Assembly: GCA_902798205.1 (NCBI GenBank)
Contig: CADBVV010000002.1
Coordinates: forward strand, 66,056 to 130,055
From: an uncultured Pseudomonadota bacterium
GTDB lineage: Bacteria; Pseudomonadota; Alphaproteobacteria; Rs-D84
Direction of reading: 5' to 3'
Length of the DNA stretch: 64,000 bases
Shown: positions 51,097 through 61,205 of the stretch, piece after piece
Layout of the letters: each line of letters opens with the position of its first letter
Position numbering within the stretch: position 1 is the first letter of the stretch
Translations under genes and position numbers: made by a program
The notes under the pieces: model-generated
Database searches by the model: none
Seen by the model: the letters and a program-made list of their open reading frames with translations, nothing else
Told to the model about the DNA's origin: nothing

Positions 51097-53067
51097 ATGG
51101 CAAAAAAATATCTTATTACATCTGCATTACCATATGTGAATAACAATTTACATATTGGGCATTTGATTGGCTGTTTATTACCAAGTGATGTTTATGCACG
51201 TTTTTGTCGCGCAATGGGCCGAGATGTTTTGTTTGTATGCGGTTCTGATGAACATGGAACAACATCAGAAATCGGCGCCCGCAAAGAAAATTTATCTATC
51301 GAAGAATACGTCGATAAATATCGTGCAAAACATGCACAATCTGTGAAAGATTTTAATTTGTCATTTGATTTGTTTGGGCGCACACATACCGAATTACAAG
51401 AAAAACTGATTCATGATTTATTTAATCGTCTTGATGAACAAGGTTTGATAGAAGAAAAAACATCTATGCAACCATATTCTGTTAATGAAAAAAGATTTTT
51501 AGCAGACAGATACGTTATTGGAACATGTCCAAAATGCGGTTATGAAAAAGCATACGGAAACGAATGTGAAAAATGTGGTGCTTCACTTGAACCATCTGAT
51601 TTGATTAACCCGCACAGTGCCGAAGATCCAAATTCGCCAGTTGAAATGCGTGAAACAAAACACCTGTATTTCAAATTAAGCGAAATGTCCGACAAATTAA
51701 GACAATGGATAAATTCACGTCAGGGTTGGCCAAAAACAGCAACTGCTATTGCTAATAAATGGTTAGACGAAGGATTACATGACGCACCTATTACACGCGA
51801 TTTAAAATGGGGAATACCTGTAAACAAACCAGGATTTGAAGACAAAGTATTTTATGTTTGGTTCGATGCACCATGGGGTTATGTTTCTATATCCCAGGCC
51901 GCAAATAAAGATTGGGAATCTTGGTGGAAAAATCCAGATTGTCATTACACTCAATTTATGGGCAAAGATAATGTATCTTTCCATGCCGTGTTTTTCCCAT
52001 CACAAGAATTAGCAATGAATGATAATTGGAAAACAGTTGATGTTTTGAAAGCCGTTAATTTTATGAATTTCAACGGTGCAAAAATATCTAAATCATCAGG
52101 AAACGGGATATTCTTGGTTGATGCTATAAATGACGCACCATCTGATACATGGAGATATGCTTTGTTGGCATCTGCACCTGAAACAGATGATACAGATTTC
52201 ACAATAGATCGTTTTGCAGATATTGTTAACAAAGATTTGAACGGAATGTTGGGTAATTTTGTTTCACGTGTTTGTAAATTATCAAATAAAAACTTTGGTA
52301 ATATTGTTCCAAAATCTGGTGAATTAGACACCGAATTAAAATCAAGAATTGATGAAAAATTATCTGAATTAACAGACGCACTTGAAAAATGCGAATTGCG
52401 TGCATCTGTATTTGCATTGCGCGGTCTTTGGGCGATTGGTAATGAATATATGACAGAAAAAGAACCATGGGCATTAGTTAAAAATGGCGATATGGACGCG
52501 GCACAACACGTGTTAAACAACTGTTTTCAATTGATTGATTTTTATGCACGTGTGTCACAACCATTTATTCCAGATACCGCTGAAAAAATGAAAAATATTT
52601 TTGCAGACAAACATGATTTATCATGGCCAAATGAATTCGAAAGACGCGTTAAAGATGGCACAGAATTCACAATCCCTGAAAATCTGTTTGAAAAAATAGA
52701 CGAAGATATGGTTAAAACATTAACAGAAAAATATTCATCTAAAAAAACACCTCAATTAAAAGTTGTAAAAATTGTTGATGTAAAAAATCATCCACAACGC
52801 GAAGATTTACACGTTGTCACAATAAATGATGGATTGCAAGATTACAGTGTCGTTTGTGGTGCACAAAATGTAAAAAAAGATATGTTGGCGGTATTTGCAC
52901 CAATCGGGGCAATTGTACCAAAAACAAACAAACCAATTAAACCACGTAATGTTGCCGGTATTGAATCTATGGGTATGTTATGTTCGCCATTTGAATTAAA
53001 TATTTCAGAAGACGATTCTGGTTTGTATGAAATAACCGACGAATCCAAACTAGGGCAAGAATTTTAA
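51097..53067 (+). CDS. metG: Methionyl-tRNA synthetase
   Basis: 656 aa from ATG 51097 (AAAGGGTGG upstream; a GTG at 51088 falls at the edge of this site). Charges tRNA-Met. HIGH motif HIGH at 19-22, zinc knuckle with CPKCGYEKAYGNECEKC, KMSKS as KISKS, and a C-terminal tRNA-binding domain of Trbp111 type (LKVVKIVDVKNHPQREDLHV). Complete. The next gene begins at the metG stop (TAATGG). Confidence 0.97.
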   Translation: MAKKYLITSALPYVNNNLHIGHLIGCLLPSDVYARFCRAMGRDVLFVCGSDEHGTTSEIGARKENLSIEEYVDKYRAKHAQSVKDFNLSFDLFGRTHTELQEKLIHDLFNRLDEQGLIEEKTSMQPYSVNEKRFLADRYVIGTCPKCGYEKAYGNECEKCGASLEPSDLINPHSAEDPNSPVEMRETKHLYFKLSEMSDKLRQWINSRQGWPKTATAIANKWLDEGLHDAPITRDLKWGIPVNKPGFEDKVFYVWFDAPWGYVSISQAANKDWESWWKNPDCHYTQFMGKDNVSFHAVFFPSQELAMNDNWKTVDVLKAVNFMNFNGAKISKSSGNGIFLVDAINDAPSDTWRYALLASAPETDDTDFTIDRFADIVNKDLNGMLGNFVSRVCKLSNKNFGNIVPKSGELDTELKSRIDEKLSELTDALEKCELRASVFALRGLWAIGNEYMTEKEPWALVKNGDMDAAQHVLNNCFQLIDFYARVSQPFIPDTAEKMKNIFADKHDLSWPNEFERRVKDGTEFTIPENLFEKIDEDMVKTLTEKYSSKKTPQLKVVKIVDVKNHPQREDLHVVTINDGLQDYSVVCGAQNVKKDMLAVFAPIGAIVPKTNKPIKPRNVAGIESMGMLCSPFELNISEDDSGLYEITDESKLGQEF

Positions 53068-53393
53068 TGGAAGCAGAACACACAAAATCTTACCGCACAA
53101 AACCAACTATACACAAAGTGAATATTTTTCACCTTGGAACTTCATATAGATTTTTACATGTTTCATGCGAAGATTGCAAACTTCAACATAAATGTCATAA
53201 TATAAAACATAAACGTGAAATTTGTACAGTTGCACACAACACTGAAAAACTTTTAATAAATTTTACACGTGGCAGGGTGGCAAGTTTTATATCCGATGAT
53301 TTTTACATACTCGCCAAAAACAGCGAACAAGAAGAATTGAAAGAAATTTTTAAATTCTTGCGAATGAAATATATAAAGAAAAATGCCAGGTAA
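53067..53393 (+). CDS. Small Cys/His-containing protein of unknown function
   Basis: 108 aa, basic. A central cluster CEDCKLQHKCHNIKHKREIC (residues 34-53) has four cysteines plus histidines in a spacing suited to a zinc site. The C-terminus is helical and Lys-rich. No signal peptide. Family not recognised. It overlaps metG by one base and queH by 11 bases, so it is translationally linked with both; a link to tRNA metabolism is suggested only by these neighbours. Confidence 0.7.
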   Translation: MEAEHTKSYRTKPTIHKVNIFHLGTSYRFLHVSCEDCKLQHKCHNIKHKREICTVAHNTEKLLINFTRGRVASFISDDFYILAKNSEQEELKEIFKFLRMKYIKKNAR

Positions 53394-53919
53394 TAAACTG
53401 ATTTTAATGTCTTGTTGTGCACCATGTTCATGTGGTGCAATTAAACAATTGGCAGATGGCGAAATCGAAAACATAGACGATTTTATCGTTATGTTTTTTA
53501 ACCCTAATATTTTCCCAGAAACCGAATATCATAAACGCCTTAACGAACAAATAAAATATTGTGAAAAATTGGGCGTTAAATACGTTGTTGGCGATTACGA
53601 TCACGATGATTGGCGCAGATCCGTAAAAGGACTTGAAAACGAACCAGAACGCGGTGCGCGTTGCAGTAAGTGTTTCGCATATCGTTTTTGCTATGCACGC
53701 GAATACGCAAAAAAGCATGGGTTTAATGCAATTGCATCTGTATTTGGGGTATCGCGTTTCAAAGATCAGAATCAGGTTGATTGTGCCGGTGAACAATCAT
53801 GTGGCGAAATAAAATATTTACCAATCAAATGGAACGAAGAATTGCGCAATAAAATCAATCATGAAACTGATTTTTATCGTCAAAAATATTGCGGTTGCGA
53901 ATTTTCCATGCGTAAATGA
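53383..53919 (+). CDS. queH: Epoxyqueuosine reductase QueH
   Basis: 178 aa. Reduces epoxyqueuosine to queuosine in tRNA, the last step of queuosine synthesis, as the non-cobalamin alternative to QueG. Opening LILMSCCAPCSCGAI with the CC-x2-C pattern, ERGARCSKCFAYR, and the end QKYCGCEFS. These cysteines hold the Fe-S cluster and metal site. No other queuosine gene is here, which fits salvage of queuine or a precursor. Confidence 0.92.
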   Translation: MPGNKLILMSCCAPCSCGAIKQLADGEIENIDDFIVMFFNPNIFPETEYHKRLNEQIKYCEKLGVKYVVGDYDHDDWRRSVKGLENEPERGARCSKCFAYRFCYAREYAKKHGFNAIASVFGVSRFKDQNQVDCAGEQSCGEIKYLPIKWNEELRNKINHETDFYRQKYCGCEFSMRK

Positions 53920-53926
53920 TAATCGG

Positions 53927-53954
53927 TTGATTTTTGCTTTTAATTTCCTATAAT
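53927..53954 (+). promoter_or_regulatory. fabD promoter
   Basis: TTGATT (53927-53932), 16 bases, TATAAT (53949-53954), with AAAAGGA before the ATG at 53983. Confidence 0.7.
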
Positions 53955-53982
53955 TTTATTGATATATAACAAAAGGACAAAT

Positions 53983-54867
53983 ATGTCATCGATTTATGTA
54001 TTTCCGGGCCAGGGCGCACAAGCTGTTGGTATGGGAAAAGATTTATATGAAAATAACGCCGATGCGCGCGCTGTATTTGATGAAATGGATAGGGTACTTG
54101 GCGAAAAATTATCAGACATTATTTTTAATGGTCCAATTGAAACTTTGACTTTAACTGCAAATGTTCAACCGGCGATTTTGGCAACATCTATCGCAATGTA
54201 TCGCGCGGGAAATTATCCAACACCTGATTATGTTGCGGGACATTCATTGGGTGAATATACTGCATTATGCGCCGCTGGTGCTATATCTTTGGCGGACGCG
54301 ATAAAATTGGTTCGCCTGCGCGGTGAATCTATGCAAAACGCAGTGCCGGCTGGTCAGGGCGCAATGGCTGTGATTTTGGGTTTGGAATTTGATGAATTGA
54401 AAAAGGTATGTGAAAAGGCTGAATCAGAAACAGGTGGCGTATGTGATATCGCAAATGATAATTGTCCGGGACAAATTGTTATATCTGGGGCAAATAACGC
54501 AATTGAACGTGCAATGGAACTGGCAAAAGAAAATGGTGCAAAACGCGCAATGAAATTGGCTTTATCTGTGCCACCACATTCACGTTTAATGGAACCCGTG
54601 GTTGCGGTTATGAAAAAAGCATTGGACGAAGTTGAAATAAAAACACCGATTATCCCAATCATTTCAAATAAAACCTGCAAACCAATGACAGATGTTAACG
54701 AAATCAAGGACGCATTATTATATCAAATAACACATGGTGTTCGTTGGCGTGAAAGTGTTCTGGAAATGGTAAATCTGGGAATTGATGATTTAACAGAAAT
54801 TGGTCCAGGCGAAGCCTTGATTGGTATGACAAAACGCACAACAGATAAAATAAACGCACATAAATAA
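53983..54867 (+). CDS. fabD: Malonyl-CoA:ACP transacylase
   Basis: 294 aa from ATG 53983. Transfers malonyl from CoA to acyl carrier protein. FPGQGAQAVGMG opening, catalytic Ser88 in GHSLGEY, and SVPPHSRLM with the catalytic His. The upstream TTG at 53959 lies inside the promoter region and is rejected. Followed after 11 bases by fabG. Confidence 0.96.
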   Translation: MSSIYVFPGQGAQAVGMGKDLYENNADARAVFDEMDRVLGEKLSDIIFNGPIETLTLTANVQPAILATSIAMYRAGNYPTPDYVAGHSLGEYTALCAAGAISLADAIKLVRLRGESMQNAVPAGQGAMAVILGLEFDELKKVCEKAESETGGVCDIANDNCPGQIVISGANNAIERAMELAKENGAKRAMKLALSVPPHSRLMEPVVAVMKKALDEVEIKTPIIPIISNKTCKPMTDVNEIKDALLYQITHGVRWRESVLEMVNLGIDDLTEIGPGEALIGMTKRTTDKINAHK

Positions 54868-54878
54868 GGGGATGAATC

Positions 54879-55604
54879 ATGTTTGAATTAAAAGATAAAG
54901 TTGTTTTAATTACTGGTGCAACCGGTGGCATTGGTGGTGCAATTGCACAACAAATGAAAAATGCAGGCGCAACCGTTGTTGTGACCGGACGTAATTTGGA
55001 AAAATTATCATCTTTTGATGATTCTTTCATAAAAATTCAATCTGATTTATCAACTGACGGTGCCGCAGAAAAATTAATTGCCGACACAATTGAAAAAGCA
55101 GGTCGCATTGATGTTTTAATTAATAATGCCGGAATTACTGCAGATACACTTATGATGCGTATGAGTGATGAACAATTCGATAATGTTTTGAATACTAATT
55201 TACGTGCAACATTTAAAATGTGTCGCGCCGTTATTATGCCAATGATGAAACAACGTTTTGGTCGTATTATAAATATGGCGTCTATTATCGGTACAATTGG
55301 TGGCGCAGGTCAGGCTAATTATGCCGCAAGTAAGGGTGGAATTATCGCAATGACAAAATCTATTGCCGCCGAAGTTGCATCACGCGGAATCACCGCAAAC
55401 GCAATTGCACCGGGCTTTATCAAAACACCAATGACAGATGTTTTACCAGAAGAATTAAAAGCTAAATATTTGGAACAAATACCAGCAGGTCGTTTTGGCG
55501 AACCAATTGATATTGCAAACGCATGTGTATTCTTGGCCAGTGACGAAGCGTCATACATCAACGGTCAAACAATTCATGTAAACGGCGGAATGGGAAGATT
55601 TTAA
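54879..55604 (+). CDS. fabG: 3-oxoacyl-ACP reductase FabG
   Basis: 241 aa. Short-chain dehydrogenase reducing beta-ketoacyl-ACP with [16 protein letters not shown] cofactor loop (13-23), NNAG at 82-85, catalytic Ser135, Tyr148 and Lys152 (YAASK). AAGGGGATGAATC upstream. acpP and fabF, commonly next, are missing; mnmG follows after four bases. Confidence 0.95.
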   Translation: MFELKDKVVLITGATGGIGGAIAQQMKNAGATVVVTGRNLEKLSSFDDSFIKIQSDLSTDGAAEKLIADTIEKAGRIDVLINNAGITADTLMMRMSDEQFDNVLNTNLRATFKMCRAVIMPMMKQRFGRIINMASIIGTIGGAGQANYAASKGGIIAMTKSIAAEVASRGITANAIAPGFIKTPMTDVLPEELKAKYLEQIPAGRFGEPIDIANACVFLASDEASYINGQTIHVNGGMGRF

Positions 55605-55608
55605 TCAA

Positions 55609-57261
55609 ATGCAAAATTACGATGTGATTGTTATTGGTGGTGGACATGCCGGGACCGAGGCCGCAGCGGCATCTGCACGTCGTGGTGCAAAAACCTTGCT
55701 TTTGACAATGCGCGAAAGCGATATTGGTGCAATGTCTTGCAATCCGTCCATCGGCGGTCCGGGAAAATCACAAATGGTTGCTGAAATGTCTGTGTTCGGT
55801 GGTGTTATGCCAAATGCCGCAGACAGCGCCGGTATTCATTGGCGAACATTAAATGCAACGCATGGTGCCGCAACACAGGCCCTGCGTGCACAAATAGACC
55901 GTAATTTTTACCATGATGCGGTTATGAAAATTTTAAAATCTACCCAGAATTTAGATGTCGTTTTTGACAAGGTTGAAAAACTGGATTTACAAAATAAAAC
56001 AATAAACGATAAATACATCGCAAAATCTATTGTGTTAACAACCGGAACTTTCTTGGGTGGGTTGGTCACACGTGGAAATGAAAAAATTGAATCTGGTCGT
56101 TTAATGGATAATGGCGAATATCAGGAAAATGATAATCATATTTCAAATGTGTTACGTGAAAATGGTTTTGAATTATTAAGATTAAAAACAGGAACCCCAG
56201 CACGTATATATCGCGACAGTATTGATTTTTCTGTTTGTGAATTACAACCGGGCGACACACCACATGATTGGTTTGGTTTGGGTGATAAAAACAACACAAT
56301 AAACGATACTTGTTTTATCACACACACGAACGAAGAAACGCATCAAATAATTCGTGATAATATTAAAAACGCACCAATGTATAATGGTGATATTCGCGGT
56401 CTGGGGCCACGTTATTGTCCGTCGCTTGAAGATAAAGTTATGCGTTTCCCAGAACATAAAACACATCATGTATTCCTTGAACCCGAAGGTTATAACAGTG
56501 ATTTAATATATCCAAATGGAATATCAACCAGTTTTGGTGCAGATGTCCAAGATAAATGGATACGCACAATTCCGGGCCTGGAAAACGCACGTATTGCACG
56601 ATACGGATACGCAATTGAATATGATGCAATTGATGCGCGCAAATTAAAATCTACATTGGAATCAAAAGATATCAATGGATTATTTTTTGCCGGTCAAATC
56701 AATGGAACATCCGGATATGAAGAAGCAGCCGCCCAGGGTTTAATTGCCGGTGCCAATGCGGCCGCATATGCATTAAATATCGAACCTTTAATCATCGACA
56801 GAACAAATTCTATGATTGGTGTTTTGATTGATGATATAACAACATTGGGCGTTGATGAACCATACCGTATGTTTACTTCGCGCGCAGAATACAGACTTAA
56901 TTTACGTGCAGATAATGCAATATTAAGATTGGGCGATATGTCGGAAAAATTGGGCTTGATATCGCACGAATTACACGAACAAATTTTAAATATGCGCGAA
57001 TCTGTTGCAATTGAAAACGATAAATTTTATGCAGGATATATACAAAGAAACGAACGCGAAATTGCAAATTATAAAAAAGATTCTATGTTAAAAATACCAA
57101 ACGATTTTGACTATCAATCTTTATCAGGACTAACGAACGAATTGGTTGAAAAAATGACCAAAACGCGTCCTGAAAACATTGCGGTATTATCACGAATCCC
57201 GGGCATGACACCGGCCGGCATAATGGTCGTTTTGCGTAAAATAAAAAGTGGAAAAAAATAA
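55609..57261 (+). CDS. mnmG: tRNA uridine-5-carboxymethylaminomethyl modification enzyme MnmG
   Basis: 550 aa. FAD protein that with MnmE modifies wobble U34. FAD loop [30 protein letters not shown], the GTFLGG segment and [14 protein letters not shown] are intact. It is about 70 residues shorter than usual because the helical insert after the [12 protein letters not shown] region is nearly gone ([20 protein letters not shown] joins directly to the C-terminal helical domain). The C-terminal [11 protein letters not shown] and [11 protein letters not shown] are present. Usually next to rsmG-parAB; here behind fabG. Confidence 0.93.
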   Translation: MQNYDVIVIGGGHAGTEAAAASARRGAKTLLLTMRESDIGAMSCNPSIGGPGKSQMVAEMSVFGGVMPNAADSAGIHWRTLNATHGAATQALRAQIDRNFYHDAVMKILKSTQNLDVVFDKVEKLDLQNKTINDKYIAKSIVLTTGTFLGGLVTRGNEKIESGRLMDNGEYQENDNHISNVLRENGFELLRLKTGTPARIYRDSIDFSVCELQPGDTPHDWFGLGDKNNTINDTCFITHTNEETHQIIRDNIKNAPMYNGDIRGLGPRYCPSLEDKVMRFPEHKTHHVFLEPEGYNSDLIYPNGISTSFGADVQDKWIRTIPGLENARIARYGYAIEYDAIDARKLKSTLESKDINGLFFAGQINGTSGYEEAAAQGLIAGANAAAYALNIEPLIIDRTNSMIGVLIDDITTLGVDEPYRMFTSRAEYRLNLRADNAILRLGDMSEKLGLISHELHEQILNMRESVAIENDKFYAGYIQRNEREIANYKKDSMLKIPNDFDYQSLSGLTNELVEKMTKTRPENIAVLSRIPGMTPAGIMVVLRKIKSGKK

Positions 57262-57286
57262 AAATATATACTAATATCCCCATATC

Positions 57287-57362
57287 GCCGGAATAGCTCA
57301 GTTGGTAGAGCATCTCATTCGTAATGAGGGGGTCGCAAGTTCAAGTCTTGTTTCCGGCACCA
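57287..57362 (+). tRNA. tRNA-Thr (anticodon CGU)
   Basis: 76 bases with encoded CCA. Acceptor GCCGGAA pairs with TTCCGGC; D arm TAGCTCAGTTGGTAGAGCA; anticodon loop TTCGTAA, anticodon CGT, reading ACG; T arm AGTTCAAGTCTTG. No clear promoter of its own, so it is probably cotranscribed from the fab-mnmG unit. Confidence 0.95.
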
Positions 57363-57368
57363 TCATAA

Positions 57369-57396
57369 AAAAACACCGGCATTTGCCGGTGTTTTT
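57369..57396. terminator. Bidirectional terminator between tRNA-Thr and nth
   Basis: AAAAACACCGGC (57369-57380) pairs with GCCGGTGTTTTT (57385-57396) over ATTT. Confidence 0.9.
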
Positions 57397-58070
57397 TATA
57401 TCTTTTTATCTTTCGCATTACACCATTTGGCAACTGGACAATGTTCACAATCTGGACGCAGGGCCTTGCAAGTATAACGTCCATGTAAAACCATTACATG
57501 ATTTACAATTGGGTGATATTTAGATGGAATAATTTTAATCAGTTTTTCTTCGACTTTTTCTGGTGTATTTTCTTTTTCACCAACCCAGCCATATCGATGT
57601 GCATTACGGAACACATGTGTATCAACGCCTATATTTGGTGCATTCCATAAAACATTCATAACAACATTGGCGGTCTTTTGACCGATACCGCCTAATTTCA
57701 TAAGTTCATTTCTGTTATGATATTTTTGTGGAAATTTATAATTCAAATCATCACTGTTTTCGCCATGCAATTGTGATGCTAATTTTATAATACTGGTTGC
57801 CTTGTTATTAAAGAAAGAAATAACACGAATATGTTCTTTAAGTCCGTCCAGCCCCAATTTCAACATTTTATCCGGGGTTGGTGCAATCTTGAAAAGTTCC
57901 GGGGTTACTTCGTTGACTTTTTTATCAGTTGCCTGGGCCGACAAAATAACAGCCACCGCAAAAGTAAATTCATTTGTCGAATATAATTCAGACCGGATAT
58001 TCATATTCAATGTCCGTGGAACATTTTCAAAATAAATATCCGGTGTAAGAGTTATGTTCGATTTAGCCAT
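57396..58070 (-). CDS. nth: Endonuclease III
   Basis: 224 aa. DNA glycosylase/AP lyase for oxidised pyrimidines. Helix-hairpin-helix KLGGIGQKTANVV with catalytic Lys132 and Asp150 in GVDTHVFR; 4Fe-4S ligands in CKALRPDCEHCPVAKWC (Cys-x6-Cys-x2-Cys-x5-Cys). Overlaps the end of ileS by eight bases, so it depends on the ileS transcript and its leader. Confidence 0.96.
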   Translation of the reverse strand: MAKSNITLTPDIYFENVPRTLNMNIRSELYSTNEFTFAVAVILSAQATDKKVNEVTPELFKIAPTPDKMLKLGLDGLKEHIRVISFFNNKATSIIKLASQLHGENSDDLNYKFPQKYHNRNELMKLGGIGQKTANVVMNVLWNAPNIGVDTHVFRNAHRYGWVGEKENTPEKVEEKLIKIIPSKYHPIVNHVMVLHGRYTCKALRPDCEHCPVAKWCNAKDKKI

Positions 58071-61000
58071 TTACTTTTTCAATATTGATTGCGAAATTAT
58101 AATCTTCGATTTGCTTTTCAAATTGATTGGCATCGCCCATTTCCATTTCAACAATCAAGGCATCATGCATTATGCGTTTTTTGTGTGCTTCGATTGCGTT
58201 AGACAATGCAACATCGGCAGTATATGTCAATTTGATTCTGTCTGAAACATCCAGGTTTGCAGCCTTGCGCGAATCTTGGATAAAACGCAATGCGTCGTTT
58301 ACCAATCCTTCGGCAATTAATTCACCATTGATTTCGGTATTCAAAACAACAACCGCCGTATTATCAGACAATGCGGCACCCGTAACACCATCTTTTACGG
58401 TTAAACGGTTTTCGAATTCGTCAGCATTTAATACATATTCGCCAACAACCAATTTATCACCATCAATTGTGTATTCGCCACGTTTAACGGCCGGGATAAT
58501 ATCTTTCAAAGCACCGCCCAAACGCGAACCAATTTTTGGTGTGATTAAATATACAAAACTGTCTGCAACACTGTGAATATCATCTATGAATTTGACTTCT
58601 TTTACATTTAATTCGTCCGCAATAATATCTGCATAGTCAAACATTTCAACACCGGCAATTGTAGCATCTTGAAGTGGCAAACGATTACGCAATTTATATT
58701 GTTCACGCAATTGTTTTCCGGTTGATACAATCATTTGAACACGACGCATATCGTCCAATATTTTTGTATCTGTGTTTCCAGCCGTTGGCCAATCTTGTAA
58801 ATGTACAGATTCATCGCCAGTTAAATTTTTATAAATATATTCACTGATAAACGGTGCAAAAGGTGCCAAACATTTTACAAATGTTTTTAATACATAATGT
58901 AATGTTTCAAACGCACTGACATCTTCGTCCCAGAATCTGTCGCGATTACGACGAATGTACCAGTTGTTTAATATATCCAGGAATCTAACAAATTCTTTGA
59001 CCGCAACATCTGGTTTATATTCATCCAGCGCACCTGTTGTTGTTTTTATCAATTCGTTTAATTCAGCCAAAATATATTTATCCAACAAATTGTCAGAATC
59101 AGGATCTTTTTCAACAGTGATATTCCCTGCGTTCGCATATAAAGTAAAGAAATGATACGCATTCCAAAGTGGTGTTAAAATTGTTTTAATTGTGTCGTTA
59201 AATACAACACCTTCTTTATCAACACCAACACCTTCGGCTTTCATAAAATTACTGCCTTGGATAAACAAACGTATTGCATCTGCGCCATATTTTTCAATTT
59301 GTTCACTTGGGTCAACAAAGTTATGTAATGATTTAGAAAACTTTCTTTTTTGTTCATCCAAAATCATACCGTTCGCAGACACTGTCTTGAATGCAGGTTT
59401 ATCAAACAATGCAACCGCCATTATCATCAAAGAATAAAACCATCCACGTGTTTGATCTTGACCTTCGATAATATAATCGGCTGGGAAATTCTTTTTGAAT
59501 TTATCTGCATTTTCAAATGGGTAATGCAATTGTGCAAATGGCATGGATCCACTTTCAAACCAACAATCTAAAACGTCCGTTATACGATGCCATCCGTCTT
59601 TAGTCAGTGCATCCAATGTTGGACGATGCAAATCATCGATTTTTACACCAAAGAAATCTTCCAATTCTTTAATTGAACCAAAGATTTTATATTCACCGTC
59701 TTTTTCCCAAATTGGTAACGGAACACCCCAAAATCTGTTTCTTGAAATACCCCATTCACGTGCATTTGAAATCCACGCCATAAAACGATTACCCGCACTG
59801 GTCCATGTTGTTTCATTTTTGGTTATTTCAACCAAGCGTTCACGAATTTTTGGAACATCAATATACCATGCATCTGTTGCACGATAAATCAGTTTTTCAT
59901 GACTGCGTGGACCAAATGGATAACTGTGTTTATGTTGATCTTTTTTGACCAAAATTTCATTTTGTTTCAACCAATCAATAATTTTCGGGTTGGCTTCAAA
60001 TATATTTTGACCCGCCCAATCTTTAACCGACGAATCAAAATTACCATAATTATCAACATTTAAAATTACCGGAAATTTTGGATCCAAAGCCTTGGCCGCC
60101 CAATAGTCATCTTCGCCATAGGCCGGTGCAATATGAACAATACCGGTACCATCGCCATCGCTTACATAATCGGCGGCAATTATTTGATGAAGCAAAGCAT
60201 CACTGTTTTCATAATAATTAAATATTGGTTTATAATGAATACCAACCAAATCTTTACCCAATACCGTTCCAATATTTTCAGATTCACCGAAAACTTTTTC
60301 ATATGCTTTTAAACGTGATGCAGCCAAAACATAAACATGACCATCATTGTGACGCATACGAACATATTCCATATCTGGATTTACAGCCAATGCAGAATTC
60401 GCAGGTAATGTCCATGGCGTTGTTGTCCACGCAATTGCACGATCACCATTTTCCAATTCAAACCAAACAGTTACAGTATCATCAACAATATCTTGGTATT
60501 CACTGGACGCTTCACTGTTTGATAAAACAGTTCCCAATTTCCAATCATATGGATTAACCTTGAAATCTTTATAAAGCAAACCTTTGTCGTATAACTGTTT
60601 CAACGCCCAGATAACAGATTCCATATAATTTTTATCCATGGTGCGATAACCAAAATTATCGCCACCATCAACCCAACGGCCAATACGTTCAATATAACGC
60701 AACCATTCGTTAGTATATGTCATAACGTCAGAGCGACACATATCACAAAACGCGGCAATTCCGTTATCTGCAACAATATCTTTTGCTGATTTTCCCTGTT
60801 TCTTTTCAACACTGTTTTCGGCTGGCAAGCCATGACAATCCCAGCCCAGTTCACGAACAACATGTTTTCCGCGCATTGTTTGAAAACGCGAAACCATATC
60901 TTTAATCGCAGAAACCCCCAAATGCCCCCAATGTGGCAAACCATTTCCAAATGGTGGGCCATCATAAAAATTAAAAGGTTCGCCCATTTTGGTTTTATTC

Positions 61001-61098
61001 AAAGATTTATGAAAAGTATCATCTTCACGCCAAAATTGCAGCACATTGTGTTCAATTTCTGAAAAATTAGCCTTTGGTTCTGTTTTTTTATACGACAT
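58063..61098 (-). CDS. ileS: Isoleucyl-tRNA synthetase, second bacterial (eukaryote-like) type
   Basis: 1011 aa. Charges tRNA-Ile; includes an editing domain. GPPFGNGLPHWGHLGVSAIK carries the HIGH-type motif, ELGWDCHGLPAE follows, and KRKFSKSLHNF is the KMSKS loop. The length and the GPPF/GWDCHGLP variants place it with the long, eukaryote-like IleRS2 group rather than the E. coli type with a C-terminal zinc knuckle. In other bacteria this group is less sensitive to mupirocin. AAAGG lies seven bases before the ATG. A leader with an Ile-rich ORF and hairpins precedes it. Confidence 0.95.
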   Translation of the reverse strand: MSYKKTEPKANFSEIEHNVLQFWREDDTFHKSLNKTKMGEPFNFYDGPPFGNGLPHWGHLGVSAIKDMVSRFQTMRGKHVVRELGWDCHGLPAENSVEKKQGKSAKDIVADNGIAAFCDMCRSDVMTYTNEWLRYIERIGRWVDGGDNFGYRTMDKNYMESVIWALKQLYDKGLLYKDFKVNPYDWKLGTVLSNSEASSEYQDIVDDTVTVWFELENGDRAIAWTTTPWTLPANSALAVNPDMEYVRMRHNDGHVYVLAASRLKAYEKVFGESENIGTVLGKDLVGIHYKPIFNYYENSDALLHQIIAADYVSDGDGTGIVHIAPAYGEDDYWAAKALDPKFPVILNVDNYGNFDSSVKDWAGQNIFEANPKIIDWLKQNEILVKKDQHKHSYPFGPRSHEKLIYRATDAWYIDVPKIRERLVEITKNETTWTSAGNRFMAWISNAREWGISRNRFWGVPLPIWEKDGEYKIFGSIKELEDFFGVKIDDLHRPTLDALTKDGWHRITDVLDCWFESGSMPFAQLHYPFENADKFKKNFPADYIIEGQDQTRGWFYSLMIMAVALFDKPAFKTVSANGMILDEQKRKFSKSLHNFVDPSEQIEKYGADAIRLFIQGSNFMKAEGVGVDKEGVVFNDTIKTILTPLWNAYHFFTLYANAGNITVEKDPDSDNLLDKYILAELNELIKTTTGALDEYKPDVAVKEFVRFLDILNNWYIRRNRDRFWDEDVSAFETLHYVLKTFVKCLAPFAPFISEYIYKNLTGDESVHLQDWPTAGNTDTKILDDMRRVQMIVSTGKQLREQYKLRNRLPLQDATIAGVEMFDYADIIADELNVKEVKFIDDIHSVADSFVYLITPKIGSRLGGALKDIIPAVKRGEYTIDGDKLVVGEYVLNADEFENRLTVKDGVTGAALSDNTAVVVLNTEINGELIAEGLVNDALRFIQDSRKAANLDVSDRIKLTYTADVALSNAIEAHKKRIMHDALIVEMEMGDANQFEKQIEDYNFAINIEKVNG

Positions 61099-61117
61099 GT
61101 TTTTGCCTTTTTATATT

Positions 61118-61138
61118 AAAAATGGCGCCATACGCGCC
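61118..61138 (-). terminator. Candidate ileS attenuator terminator
   Basis: Minus strand GGCGC (61138-61134) pairs with GCGCC (61128-61124) over GTATG, followed by A and five Ts (61122-61118). It lies inside the ileS leader, 20 bases before the ATG, with no upstream minus-strand gene to terminate except the leader ORF. Confidence 0.6.
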
Positions 61139-61141
61139 CCG

Positions 61142-61163
61142 GGCATTGCCAAAGCGCAGTGCC
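61142..61163 (-). promoter_or_regulatory. First hairpin of the ileS leader
   Basis: Minus strand GGCACTGC (61163-61156) pairs with GCAATGCC (61149-61142) with one C-A mismatch and a six-base loop. It begins two bases after the leader-peptide stop codon, so a ribosome stalled on the Ile codons or resting at the stop would affect its folding. Confidence 0.6.
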
Positions 61164-61165
61164 AT

Positions 61166-61198
61166 TTATTTAATAATAATTATTGTGTTTATTTTCAT
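61166..61198 (-). CDS. Isoleucine-rich leader peptide upstream of ileS
   Basis: Eleven codons including stop: MKINTIIIIK. Five of ten residues are isoleucine, encoded ATA, ATA, ATT, ATT, ATT, with four Ile codons in a row at positions 6-9. A promoter box ends seven bases before the ATG, so translation may begin leaderless; the AAGGGC next to the ATG is too close to be a normal ribosome-binding site. Followed by two hairpins, the second terminator-like, then ileS. The layout equals amino-acid attenuation leaders such as those of pheST, his and trp in enterobacteria. Function is inferred from layout; AT-rich DNA makes Ile codons common, which lowers certainty. Confidence 0.6.
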   Translation of the reverse strand: MKINTIIIIK

Positions 61199-61205
61199 GC
61201 CCTTA

